Below, one piece after another: positions 1 to 5,973 of a DNA stretch of 13,005 nt. Below the pieces are notes generated by a model that worked only from the letters and a program-made list of their open reading frames with translations, had not been told where the DNA came from and ran no database searches. Within the stretch, counting starts at the first letter, position 1. Each line of letters starts with the position of its first letter. Origin of the DNA: Verrucomicrobiota bacterium (GTDB taxonomy: Bacteria; Verrucomicrobiota; Verrucomicrobiia; Chthoniobacterales; UBA10450); assembly GCA_003219115.1 (NCBI GenBank), contig QHPN01000074.1, positions 1 to 13,005 of the forward strand, in the 5' to 3' direction. The position numbers and the translations under genes were made by a program.

Positions 1-494
1 TCACCAAGAGTAGCGGCTCATTCAAGATCGACCACCCGCTCGATCCAGCCAACAAATATCTCTATCACTCATTCGTCGAATCGCCGGATATGAAGAACAT
101 TTACGATGGTACCGTTACTTTGGATGAAAAAGGTGAAGCGGTCGTGCCGATGCCGGACTACTTTAGCGCCCTGAATCAGGATTTTCGTTACCAGCTCACC
201 GCTATCGGCGCACCGGCACCGAATCTCTATATCGCACAGAAGATGACCGATAATTATTTTAAAGTAGCGGGCGGCAAACCCGGCATGGAAGTATCCTGGC
301 AAGTGACGGGCATCCGCCACGATGCTTACGCGCGAGACCATCGCATTGCGGTCGAGGAAGATAAGGGTAAAGAGCGCGGCTTGTATCTTTATCCCGCAGG
401 CTTTAACGAACCCAAAGGAAGGGTTGTAGATCCTACGGGCAAGCTATTTGCCGATCAACCGACGAACCTAGAAAACACCGCGTCTTCTCAGTGA
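1..494 (+). CDS. C-terminal part of a conserved surface/secreted protein family (5' end outside window)
   Basis: The reading frame is open from base 3 to the TGA at 492-494, so the gene starts upstream of the window; the ATG at 90 is only an internal methionine. The visible 163 residues carry the block FKIDHPLDPANKYLYHSF, then VESPDM, DFRYQL and VSWQVTGIRHD. I recognise these as the conserved C-terminal domain of a family seen in acidobacterial, verrucomicrobial and other environmental genomes, usually at the end of long repeat-rich, probably exported proteins. No catalytic motif is visible and no biochemical function is known to me. The segment ends with a low-complexity tail (NLENTASSQ). 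No signal peptide can be assessed because the N-terminus is missing. Family assignment is from memory of the motif; a surface location is an inference. Confidence 0.8.
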   Translation, partial: TKSSGSFKIDHPLDPANKYLYHSFVESPDMKNIYDGTVTLDEKGEAVVPMPDYFSALNQDFRYQLTAIGAPAPNLYIAQKMTDNYFKVAGGKPGMEVSWQVTGIRHDAYARDHRIAVEEDKGKERGLYLYPAGFNEPKGRVVDPTGKLFADQPTNLENTASSQ

Positions 495-796
495 TCGACC
501 ACTGGTCATTCATCTGAACTCACGCGACACTTCTACCCACGATCCGATTAGGCGAAAGGCCGCACAAGATTTGGCCGTGGAGAGATTCGAGTATTTAACG
601 CAGACGATTCGGTGTTGAGTGATTCCGTTCGAGGAAAGGGTCGATGTTGAAAGCGCATTTTCTCGGGCTCGGAGCGTTTTCGTTTTGATGCAACTATCGG
701 GACCGCAAGGCGAGTTGATGAAAATGGGAAGCTGGTGTGTGAGGCGGCGCGAAATTTTGGTACGAAGGAACTAGGTTCCTCAATCTCCACAGAAGC
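495..796. other. Gene-poor stretch with short, broken coding-like fragments
   Basis: No intact gene is convincing here. On the plus strand short peptide runs with a protein-like look appear in shifting frames: one around 560-615 reading AQDLAVERFEYLTQTIR before a TGA, the same frame continuing after that stop with FEERVDVESAFSRARS (about 629-676), and then another frame reading about 677-818 (RFDATIGTARRVDENGK, later CEAARNFG) up to a TAG inside the next gene. This pattern suggests a decayed gene with stops and frame changes, but I do not recognise a family. An opposite-strand open frame over the same bases has a compositionally odd Ser/Pro/Arg-rich product and is probably a shadow. A weak dyad GACCA-C-TGGTC follows the upstream stop codon. 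Confidence 0.4.
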
Positions 797-1262
797 TTGG
801 CAGCAGATCAAAATAGCTTAGGCCGCCGGATTGGCCTTAGGGAGATTGCGCGTAAGATGAATGTGCCCGAGGGAACGGTGCTCGCCCGGGCAAAGCGGGA
901 AGGTTGGACACAACAAATTGCAGCAGCAAAGATTGCGCGACAGCCACAGCTCGCAAAAGAAATCGTCAAAAGCGGACGCAATCAACGCAATCACGCCATT
1001 GCAATCAATCGCGGCAGTGATGCAAGAGCGCGGAGAACGTTATCGCGAGCGCATCGCTGGTGTCAGCGAAAGGGTTGTCTCGCACGTCGACTCGCTGGAA
1101 CCGGGCACTATTCTTGATCAAATCGACACGATTGCGCGCCGAACATTTGGATTGAACGATGCGGCGTCCGGCCAGGGAGCATTGACCCTTAGCGTGCTGA
1201 CAAATCACGCGGTCGTTCAAGTGAAGGCGCAGGTTCCTGCCGCTCCATCGTCTGACAAATAG
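797..1262 (+). pseudogene. Frameshifted small helix-turn-helix protein, phage terminase-small-subunit-like
   Basis: Two overlapping frames make one sensible protein. The first frame, from a TTG at 797, encodes a helix-turn-helix-like segment (GLREIARKMNVPEGTVLARA, then KREGW). The second frame, reading to the TAG at 1260-1262, continues with AITPLQSIAAVMQERGERY, then RERIAGVSE and later DQIDTIARRTFGL. They join if one A is removed from the AAAA run at 968-971, giving ...LAKEIVKADAINAITPL.... The order (N-terminal DNA-binding helices reading like 'recognise and choose', then a helical region) resembles small terminase subunits or related phage packaging proteins; this is a fold-level guess, not a firm family match. 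No large-terminase gene is in view. The flanking DNA is also decayed. The shift could be a true mutation, an assembly error or, less likely, programmed slippage. An ATG at 858 could be a later start. Confidence 0.55.
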
Positions 1263-1263
1263 T

Positions 1264-1276
1264 ACCGTACTACGGT
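1264..1276. repeat. Short perfect dyad just after the frameshifted gene
   Basis: ACCGTA-C-TACGGT begins two bases after the TAG of the frameshifted gene. The arms are 6 bp with a 1-base centre, too tight for a good RNA hairpin and with no T-run, so it looks more like a protein-binding dyad than a terminator. Significance is uncertain. Confidence 0.3.
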
Positions 1277-1306
1277 CGTATTCTACGGTTGGGAGAGTTT
1301 TGGTCG

Positions 1307-1378
1307 TAACTCCCCAGAACCCTGCGCAACAACTTTACGCTGGCTACCCTCTTCTCTGCCTCGAAAAATGGGGAGTTA
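1307..1378. repeat. 9-bp inverted repeat with a 54-bp interior
   Basis: TAACTCCCC at 1307-1315 is the exact reverse complement of GGGGAGTTA at 1370-1378. It lies between the frameshifted gene and the tRNA-like fragments. It may be a remnant of element ends or chance; no coding region lies inside. I see nothing else in the rest of 1277-1416 apart from a small hairpin GAAAAC/GTTTTC near 1398-1414. Confidence 0.3.
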
Positions 1379-1416
1379 GACAAGCTGTGCAAAACAGCGA
1401 AAACGTTTGTTTTCAG

Positions 1417-1453
1417 TTATGAGTCCCCTCTCTAACCGCTGAGCTACAGGCCC
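1417..1453 (-). pseudogene. Truncated tRNA (5' half only, CAU anticodon, Met/Ile2-like)
   Basis: Read on the minus strand from 1453, the sequence has a 7-nt acceptor strand GGGCCTG, the TA linker, a D-arm GCTC-AGCGGTTA-GAG, then GGGGA and a 7-nt anticodon loop CTCATAA with anticodon CAU (1421-1419). The next bases are CTGAA, which cannot pair with the GGGGA stem strand, and no variable loop, T-arm or CAGGCCC acceptor strand follows. One base also seems missing in the D-stem (GAG-A rather than GAGC-A). The gene is therefore cut at the end of its anticodon loop. Anticodon loops are well-known integrase target positions, so this may be an integration scar; that is inference. Confidence 0.6.
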
Positions 1454-1477
1454 ATTTTTTAGGTCAAAGATTATCGC

Positions 1478-1564
1478 GTTTCGAACCGGGGACCAACCCC
1501 GAAAGCGTTCGGGGCTTCTCTAACTCCGAAAACCTTCGCGAGCAGCCCGCTGAGGGACAGGCCC
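1478..1564 (-). pseudogene. Second degenerate tRNA-like fragment, tandem upstream of the first
   Basis: On the minus strand from 1564 it begins GGGCCTGTCCCTCAGCG, closely like the 1453 fragment. About 23 extra bases in the D-loop region follow, then GTTAGAGA, a perfect 7-bp hairpin CCCCGAA-CGCT-TTCGGGG (1497-1514) in the place of the anticodon arm, TTGGT as a variable loop, and a T-loop-like GGTTCGAA (1480-1487). The 3' T-stem strand and acceptor strand are not present. The hairpin loop lacks a normal U33, so it could not work as a standard anticodon arm. Together with its neighbour it looks like two decayed copies of one tRNA-derived sequence. Confidence 0.45.
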
Positions 1565-1619
1565 GGCGCATTAGACGTAAATATGGCAAACCACCGATGA
1601 CCAAGCCTCAATTATTTCC

Positions 1620-1649
1620 GTTTGATTGCGGTGCGGTCACAAATCAAAC
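1620..1649 (-). terminator. Possible hairpin downstream of the HAF-repeat gene
   Basis: GTTTGATT (1620-1627) and AATCAAAC (1642-1649) form a perfect 8-bp inverted repeat with a 14-base loop, about 85 bp beyond the stop of the minus-strand HAF gene. There is no T-run after it on either strand, so a classic intrinsic terminator is not supported. Offered only as the best candidate for the 3' end of the transcript. Confidence 0.25.
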
Positions 1650-1734
1650 CTTGCGCCGGATTGCCCGGAGCGGCGCTGGCAGATGATCGTCGAATCTGAC
1701 GAGCTGCTAATTCAGAAGTGTGAGAAACAAAGAT

Positions 1735-2871
1735 TCACTGCACTAAAACAGGAGTAAGCAAGAAGCTTGAAGGCGGAGCTGGCGCACATATCTCATCGCC
1801 TCTAGCGTCGCTCGCCGCAGCCATCATCGAGTCGTGAGCGCTTCGGCCCACGACAATGATTTGGCCGAGGAAATTGATCGCCTGCGCTTCAATAAATACA
1901 AAGCCACCAGCAGCTGATGCCGGGCTGTTTAGATCTACGATACCGGTTTGTTTCGTCCAAATAAACGCCTTCTCGCCTGTCCCGCTAATAGAGCTGCCTA
2001 CAACCTCGCCGCGGTCGTTGATGTCCATTGCTCTGCTCGAGTTTCCACCGGGAAGAATCCCCAGCTCCTGCATTCCGCCGTTGCTGCTCCAGATAAACGC
2101 ACGCATTCCCCGAGGTCCTTTGGAGTAGCCCACCACCTGTCCATTGTTGTTGATCGCGGTAGCCTCACTCGCCCAGTCCCCCGCCAGTGTTTCAAGGTCA
2201 AGGACATTGCCAGATTTTGTCCAGAGCACAGCCCGGTCGCCGCCGGAACTGCCGGACGTGCCGACAACTTCGTCAGAGTCGTTTACATCGTGAGCCAGAC
2301 TGTGCGTGCCTCCAGGCAGAATGCCCAGATTCAGCGTCGCAGTATTGCGTATCCACAAGATTGCCCTGGCCCCATTGTCACCGGAAGAATATCCTACAAC
2401 ATGCCCGTGCTTGTTGATGGCAATTGCCTGACCACAACTGTCGGCCGGCAGAAGAGGGATCCGACTTATGTCTCCTCTTGCATTCCACATGAAGGGCACC
2501 ATTGCGGCGCCAGTATTTGCTCCCCCAACGATTTCCCCCTCATCGTTGATATCGAAAGCTGAACTATAGTCGGCGCCCACGAAGGCACGCAGGTGTTTCG
2601 CCTTCAAGTTAGAGCTATTCCAGACTGTCGCTCGTGGTGAATGGTGGAATGCGCTGTCTGCCCTGCCAACAATATCCCCATGATTGTTAATCTTACATGG
2701 GACCCGAGTCGCGTCATGACTTGAGAGCTCGGTGATAATGTATTGCCGCGTCTGACCGCGCACTTCGATTACGCCAAGCACGCTACCTGATATGACTGCA
2801 ATCAGGGCCATTGCGCGCTGCCACTTCCTAAGCCTCAGCGAAGCACCATTTATCCTCGGGTATGAGTTCAT
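1735..2871 (-). CDS. HAF-repeat extracellular protein, probable seven-repeat beta-propeller
   Basis: The 378-residue product has a basic N-terminus and hydrophobic run (about residues 18-34), consistent with a signal peptide. It then has seven copies of an (I/V)N..G.(I/V)VG motif at about residues 61, 108, 152, 196, 240, 284 and 332, spaced mostly 44 residues. Between them are RA(I/F/V)(L/I)W strands and the LGILPGG turn that gives the HAF family its look. The chain ends FLLTPVLVQ, a usual HAF ending. The even period suggests a propeller-like fold (inference). No catalytic motif is visible and the family has no settled function. The ATG (2869-2871) overlaps the TGA of the upstream oxidase gene (2868-2870) as ATGA, which fixes the start and suggests translational coupling. 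No separate ribosome binding site is evident. Confidence 0.9.
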   Translation of the reverse strand: MNSYPRINGASLRLRKWQRAMALIAVISGSVLGVIEVRGQTRQYIITELSSHDATRVPCKINNHGDIVGRADSAFHHSPRATVWNSSNLKAKHLRAFVGADYSSAFDINDEGEIVGGANTGAAMVPFMWNARGDISRIPLLPADSCGQAIAINKHGHVVGYSSGDNGARAILWIRNTATLNLGILPGGTHSLAHDVNDSDEVVGTSGSSGGDRAVLWTKSGNVLDLETLAGDWASEATAINNNGQVVGYSKGPRGMRAFIWSSNGGMQELGILPGGNSSRAMDINDRGEVVGSSISGTGEKAFIWTKQTGIVDLNSPASAAGGFVFIEAQAINFLGQIIVVGRSAHDSMMAAASDARGDEICAPAPPSSFLLTPVLVQ

Positions 2872-4973
2872 CGCGTGGTTACCACATTGCTATAAGCCGA
2901 CAGACCGACGTTATTTTTGGCGGCTAATCGATAGTAATAGCTCTGTTTATGTCGGGCCGTCATATCCGTGTACATGGTTGTGCTGGCGGCAGTAGTGGCT
3001 ATGACCGCAAAGACGGTGCCGTTGGTGGAGCGTTCAACCTGGAAGGCGCTTTCATTGTCAGCATTATCCTTCCATTTGAGTGTAACGTGACCGTGCTTTT
3101 CGACGCCGGCGGTCAGATTGGTCGGTGCGAATGGCACGACCAGCGCCACCGTTGCAGTATTGGAATTGGCCGAGTTGCCTCCAGAGTTAAATGCGGAGAC
3201 TCTGTAGGAATACGTTTTAGATGTTGCGAGCCCGGAATCGGAATAGGCGGTAATATTCGTTCCGACCGTGGCAACCTTTGTAAATGCAGCCCCATTCACA
3301 GAACGGTCGATTCTGAAGCCTGCTTCATTGCCTGAATTGTCTTTCCAGAATAAATTCACAGCAGAGGCCGATCCGGCAGCAGCGCTTAGATTCGTAGGCG
3401 CGGCAGGCGTTGCTGTAGGGGTTGGCGTCGGTGTAGGTGTTGGAGTTGGTGTTGGCGGAGGGGTCGGCGGAGGGGTCGGTGTTGGCGTTGGTGTCCCACT
3501 GCCGCTGATTCGCATGATTTTCGCTACTGAAGGAACACCGTTCCCGTTTAAGATAAAGAGCATGTAATAGCCCGGTGGAGTAGTATTCGCGTTTGAAGGA
3601 GCTGTTATGTTCAGGCCGCCGCTGGCTTGCGAGAACGCGGGTCGATTTATCCGCTGGCCCATGTTGAAGCCGTGCGTAACGGAAGAAAGCGCGATCAGTG
3701 TGACATTTGCAATGCTCGCGGCATCCGGCGTCCCGACAAAAAGCGATTGCCCATACGTAACGTTCGTTGGCGCTGACGTGATAGTGGGTCGAGTGCCGTT
3801 GAAGAGATAGGGAGGCGAATATATTTCCGCGGATGCACCTCCAAAGTCCCCTCCCCCCGAGAGAACACGCGCATCGGGCAATAGCAGGGCAATGGCATGA
3901 TACGAGCGGCAAACCGTGATGCTTGCCATCTGTGTCCACGTGCCGGTTGCCGGATCCCACAGCTCACTCTCGTAGGCTGGATTTGTCGGTTGAGTGTTTG
4001 GATCCTCACTTCCTCTGCTTCCGCCGGTCACTAAAACTTTGCCATCTGCGAGTAAGGTCGCGTTGTGGAGCTTGCGCCCTCCGGTCACCATCGATCCAGT
4101 GTAATCCCAAGCCGGAGTCGAACTGTTCAGGTCAATAGTCTCTGCGGTTGCCGTGGGCAGCTCGGTGCAGGTAGTAGAATACGGAGCACATGGACTTCCA
4201 CCAGTTAGCAGCACTTTGCCATCATCATACATCACTGCCGAACTCCAGTTACGTCTGCCGAAGTTATTATTAGCAACAAGATTCCAAGTTCCAGTGCCGG
4301 ATACATCGAGGTATCTCGTTGCCTGACTTGGCCCAGCACAAAAGACTTTTCCATTCGGCGCTACAAACATGAATGGATAAAAGGGTAGGGCTAGATGCGC
4401 ACTAGTCAGATCGCGCCAGGAAGCAGCAGCTGTCTGCCAAACCTGAGGCTCCACGTTGACACCAACTGTCGCATTTATCCAACCACTGACCACAAGCACA
4501 TCACCATTGGGCAGGCTGGTATTAGTCGGATACCAGCGACCATTGTTCATGTCCGGCAACGGGGTCCAGGTACCGTTAAATGGGCTATAGATGTAGGCAC
4601 TGGACATTCCCACCCAGTTGCTGACATGTCCGCCAGCCACTAGCAGCGTCCCGTCAGACAGAAAAGCGTGGCTGGAGCAGAAGATGTTTGCTCCGGATGC
4701 AGCCGTTGAAGTGACCGTGTTCGTCGCTGGATCCCATAACTGAGAGTGATCCCCGCGAGTCCAAAACATGACTTTTCCGGTTGGCAAGAAATGCGCATGG
4801 ATTGCCTCGTACGGCCAGGTCATCACCGGCGACCACTCGCCAACGGTCGCGGTGTCCTGGCCGTAAACAAAAGAAAATGTCACCAGCAAACCCAGTAGTG
4901 GTGCAGATATTCGCTTAACGTGCAAAGCAGTTAATCGGCGCCACCAACCACCACCATGCGCAAAAGCAGCCAT
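2868..4973 (-). CDS. Secreted copper-radical oxidase (galactose oxidase/AA5-like) with two fibronectin III domains
   Basis: The 701-residue protein starts with a signal-like segment (basic residues, then SAPLLGLLVTFSFVYG, cleavage about residue 38). Residues about 45-395 are kelch-type repeats (LPNGDVLVVSG, DDGKVLLTGG, ADGKVLVTGG), then a galactose-oxidase C-terminal domain (DUF1929 type, about 393-490), a Thr/Pro linker (494-523), and two fibronectin III domains (about 525-610 and 615-700). The copper-site residues of the family are visible: Cys99 in NIFCSSHAF and Tyr148 in GRWYPT for the Cys-Tyr cofactor, Tyr358-His359 in CRSYHAIALLLPD, and His434 in SSVTHGFNMGQR. An active enzyme oxidising an alcohol or aldehyde with O2 to give H2O2 is therefore likely; the substrate cannot be read from the sequence. 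The ATG is preceded by GAGGG four bases upstream. It is co-transcribed with the overlapping HAF gene. Confidence 0.9.
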   Translation of the reverse strand: MAAFAHGGGWWRRLTALHVKRISAPLLGLLVTFSFVYGQDTATVGEWSPVMTWPYEAIHAHFLPTGKVMFWTRGDHSQLWDPATNTVTSTAASGANIFCSSHAFLSDGTLLVAGGHVSNWVGMSSAYIYSPFNGTWTPLPDMNNGRWYPTNTSLPNGDVLVVSGWINATVGVNVEPQVWQTAAASWRDLTSAHLALPFYPFMFVAPNGKVFCAGPSQATRYLDVSGTGTWNLVANNNFGRRNWSSAVMYDDGKVLLTGGSPCAPYSTTCTELPTATAETIDLNSSTPAWDYTGSMVTGGRKLHNATLLADGKVLVTGGSRGSEDPNTQPTNPAYESELWDPATGTWTQMASITVCRSYHAIALLLPDARVLSGGGDFGGASAEIYSPPYLFNGTRPTITSAPTNVTYGQSLFVGTPDAASIANVTLIALSSVTHGFNMGQRINRPAFSQASGGLNITAPSNANTTPPGYYMLFILNGNGVPSVAKIMRISGSGTPTPTPTPPPTPPPTPTPTPTPTPTPTATPAAPTNLSAAAGSASAVNLFWKDNSGNEAGFRIDRSVNGAAFTKVATVGTNITAYSDSGLATSKTYSYRVSAFNSGGNSANSNTATVALVVPFAPTNLTAGVEKHGHVTLKWKDNADNESAFQVERSTNGTVFAVIATTAASTTMYTDMTARHKQSYYYRLAAKNNVGLSAYSNVVTTR
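3405..3494. repeat. Low-complexity repeat encoding the Thr-Pro linker
   Basis: A 90-bp run of near-identical hexamers (plus-strand GGTGTT/GGCGTC variants) encodes alternating Thr-Pro residues between the oxidase domain and the fibronectin domains. Such tracts are prone to length change by slippage and typically form stiff extended spacers in exported enzymes. Confidence 0.85.
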
Positions 4974-5406
4974 AGTACCCTCTGAGATCTTTTAGTTAAA
5001 AACGAAGATCCCAGTCAAGCAGATTAAATAAATTGCGAACTAAGAATTACTAATAAGTATAGCATAAGGCAGTGAACGAATAGATTCGGCTACTATTTGT
5101 CCATTTATTTATGGAAACAAGAGTTAGTTCTTAATTACACGAAAAGTGTGACTGCATGTTTACATATTACTACCGCGTCTATTTCCAGCGAGGAAGGAGT
5201 TACTATAAGCATTATATGTTACCGCATTCGCCATAGCGTTGATTGCACCATGGTTTGGAAAAATTACTATCAACACTTCGCCGCTCGTTCTTGGATCGTT
5301 AACCGCCAGCGCGCGAAGAAATCATACGGGGGTTCCGGTGAAGGCGGCTGAATTGCGATTTGTGAGGCAGAACAGCAAGTCTGCCTGCAGAAATTGGCGA
5401 CTTAGT
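4974..5406. other. AT-rich intergenic region upstream of the oxidase operon, no gene seen
   Basis: By hand count, 4981-5220 is about one third G+C, clearly lower than the surrounding genes. Small open frames on the plus strand (5097-5351, 5239-5445) have no ribosome binding site, no recognisable motif, and overlap each other, so I do not call them. The block should hold the promoter of the minus-strand oxidase/HAF pair and the 3' end of the PAP2-like gene. Its composition could mark a promoter island, a protein-binding zone or imported DNA. Confidence 0.5.
4990..5018 (-). promoter_or_regulatory. Weak candidate promoter for the oxidase/HAF pair
   Basis: On the minus strand TTGACT (5018-5013) is a good -35-like hexamer, followed at 14-17 bases by A/T-rich TAACTAAAA, only a loose match to a -10 box. 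It lies 16-45 bp before the start codon. Position and composition are reasonable, but the -10 is poor and sigma specificity in this phylum is not assured. Confidence 0.25.
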
Positions 5407-5973
5407 TCAAGACCAAGCCGTGACAAATCCGCCCGCCACACCTAACAGAATTCCAGTTGCGAGCTCAGCAGGAGTGTGACGTTGCAGGAATAAGCGCGAC
5501 CAGGCTACCAGGAGGGCGAGAACGAATGCAACTGTGCCCCACCCCCAACCGATTCGGAAAAGAACCATCGTGCAGTAGAAGTCAAAGAGAGCGTGAAGCG
5601 ATAGCTTGAGAGCGAAATTGACCAGCCAGGAAACGAGGAAAAGAGTCAGGGTGACTATTCCGCCGCGGATCATGTAACCGGGCGCATGAAGCCACCACAT
5701 CGCAACTACTCCTGCAACTGAAAAAGGAACTGCCCACGGAAAGAAACGCTGTCGCTCTTTCCGAACAGAAACATCAGTATCACTCCATCGTCCGGAACGA
5801 ACCCCGGAAAGAAGCAGAATTGCCGTTGGAACAAGAGCGCTGAGAAGTAAAGCCAGGAGAATGGGAAAACCCGCGTGCAACCCAAGTTGCGTTCCCACCA
5901 CAACGGCGACCGACGTTGCGACAAAAACCAAAGGATGACCAATCCAGGAAATAAAGCGCGCGAATTTTGTCAC
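5407..5973 (-). CDS. PAP2-superfamily-like integral membrane protein
   Basis: The 188-residue protein has about five or six hydrophobic segments (12-30, 36-57, 80-95, 103-120, 128-158, 171-186). The end matches the PAP2 phosphatase C2/C3 pattern: Ser125-Leu-His127, then 31 residues on Ser159-Arg160, five residues, and His166 (SRLFLQRHTPAELATG). Two deviations stand out: SLH instead of SGH, and Glu170 where most family members have Asp. A basic RKERQRFFP stretch (71-79) may stand for the C1 motif. Likely role: dephosphorylation of a lipid phosphate or pyrophosphate at the membrane, or a non-catalytic relative. The GTG start overlaps the fumarylacetoacetase stop as GTGA, so the two are probably translated together, although no metabolic link is obvious. 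Confidence 0.75.
   Translation of the reverse strand: MTKFARFISWIGHPLVFVATSVAVVVGTQLGLHAGFPILLALLLSALVPTAILLLSGVRSGRWSDTDVSVRKERQRFFPWAVPFSVAGVVAMWWLHAPGYMIRGGIVTLTLFLVSWLVNFALKLSLHALFDFYCTMVLFRIGWGWGTVAFVLALLVAWSRLFLQRHTPAELATGILLGVAGGFVTAWS

Noticed and set aside
548..811. Minus-strand open frame of 87 residues
   Set aside because: Compositionally odd Ser/Pro/Arg-rich product, no ribosome binding site, and plus-strand fragments over the same bases look more protein-like.
1300..1454. Group I intron in a CAU tRNA anticodon loop
   Set aside because: Such introns exist in CAU tRNAs, and the break point fits, but I see no group I core motifs and no 3' exon downstream on the minus strand.
1417..1564. 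Circularly permuted tRNA gene (3' half before 5' half)
   Set aside because: A T-loop-like piece does precede the 5' half, but its T-stem does not pair and no CAGGCCC acceptor strand is present.
1620..1649. Firm intrinsic terminator for the HAF operon
   Set aside because: The hairpin lacks a T-run on either strand and has a long loop, so it is listed only as a low-confidence candidate.
1948..2562. Long plus-strand frame opposite the HAF gene
   Set aside because: It is antisense to a well-supported repeat protein; its Cys/His/Arg-rich product is a shadow.
3405..3494. CRISPR-like or regulatory tandem repeat
   Set aside because: The repeat is simply the coding sequence of a Thr-Pro linker in frame with the oxidase gene.
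5097..5445. Two small overlapping plus-strand frames in the AT-rich leader
   Set aside because: No ribosome binding site, no family motif, and they overlap each other in different frames.
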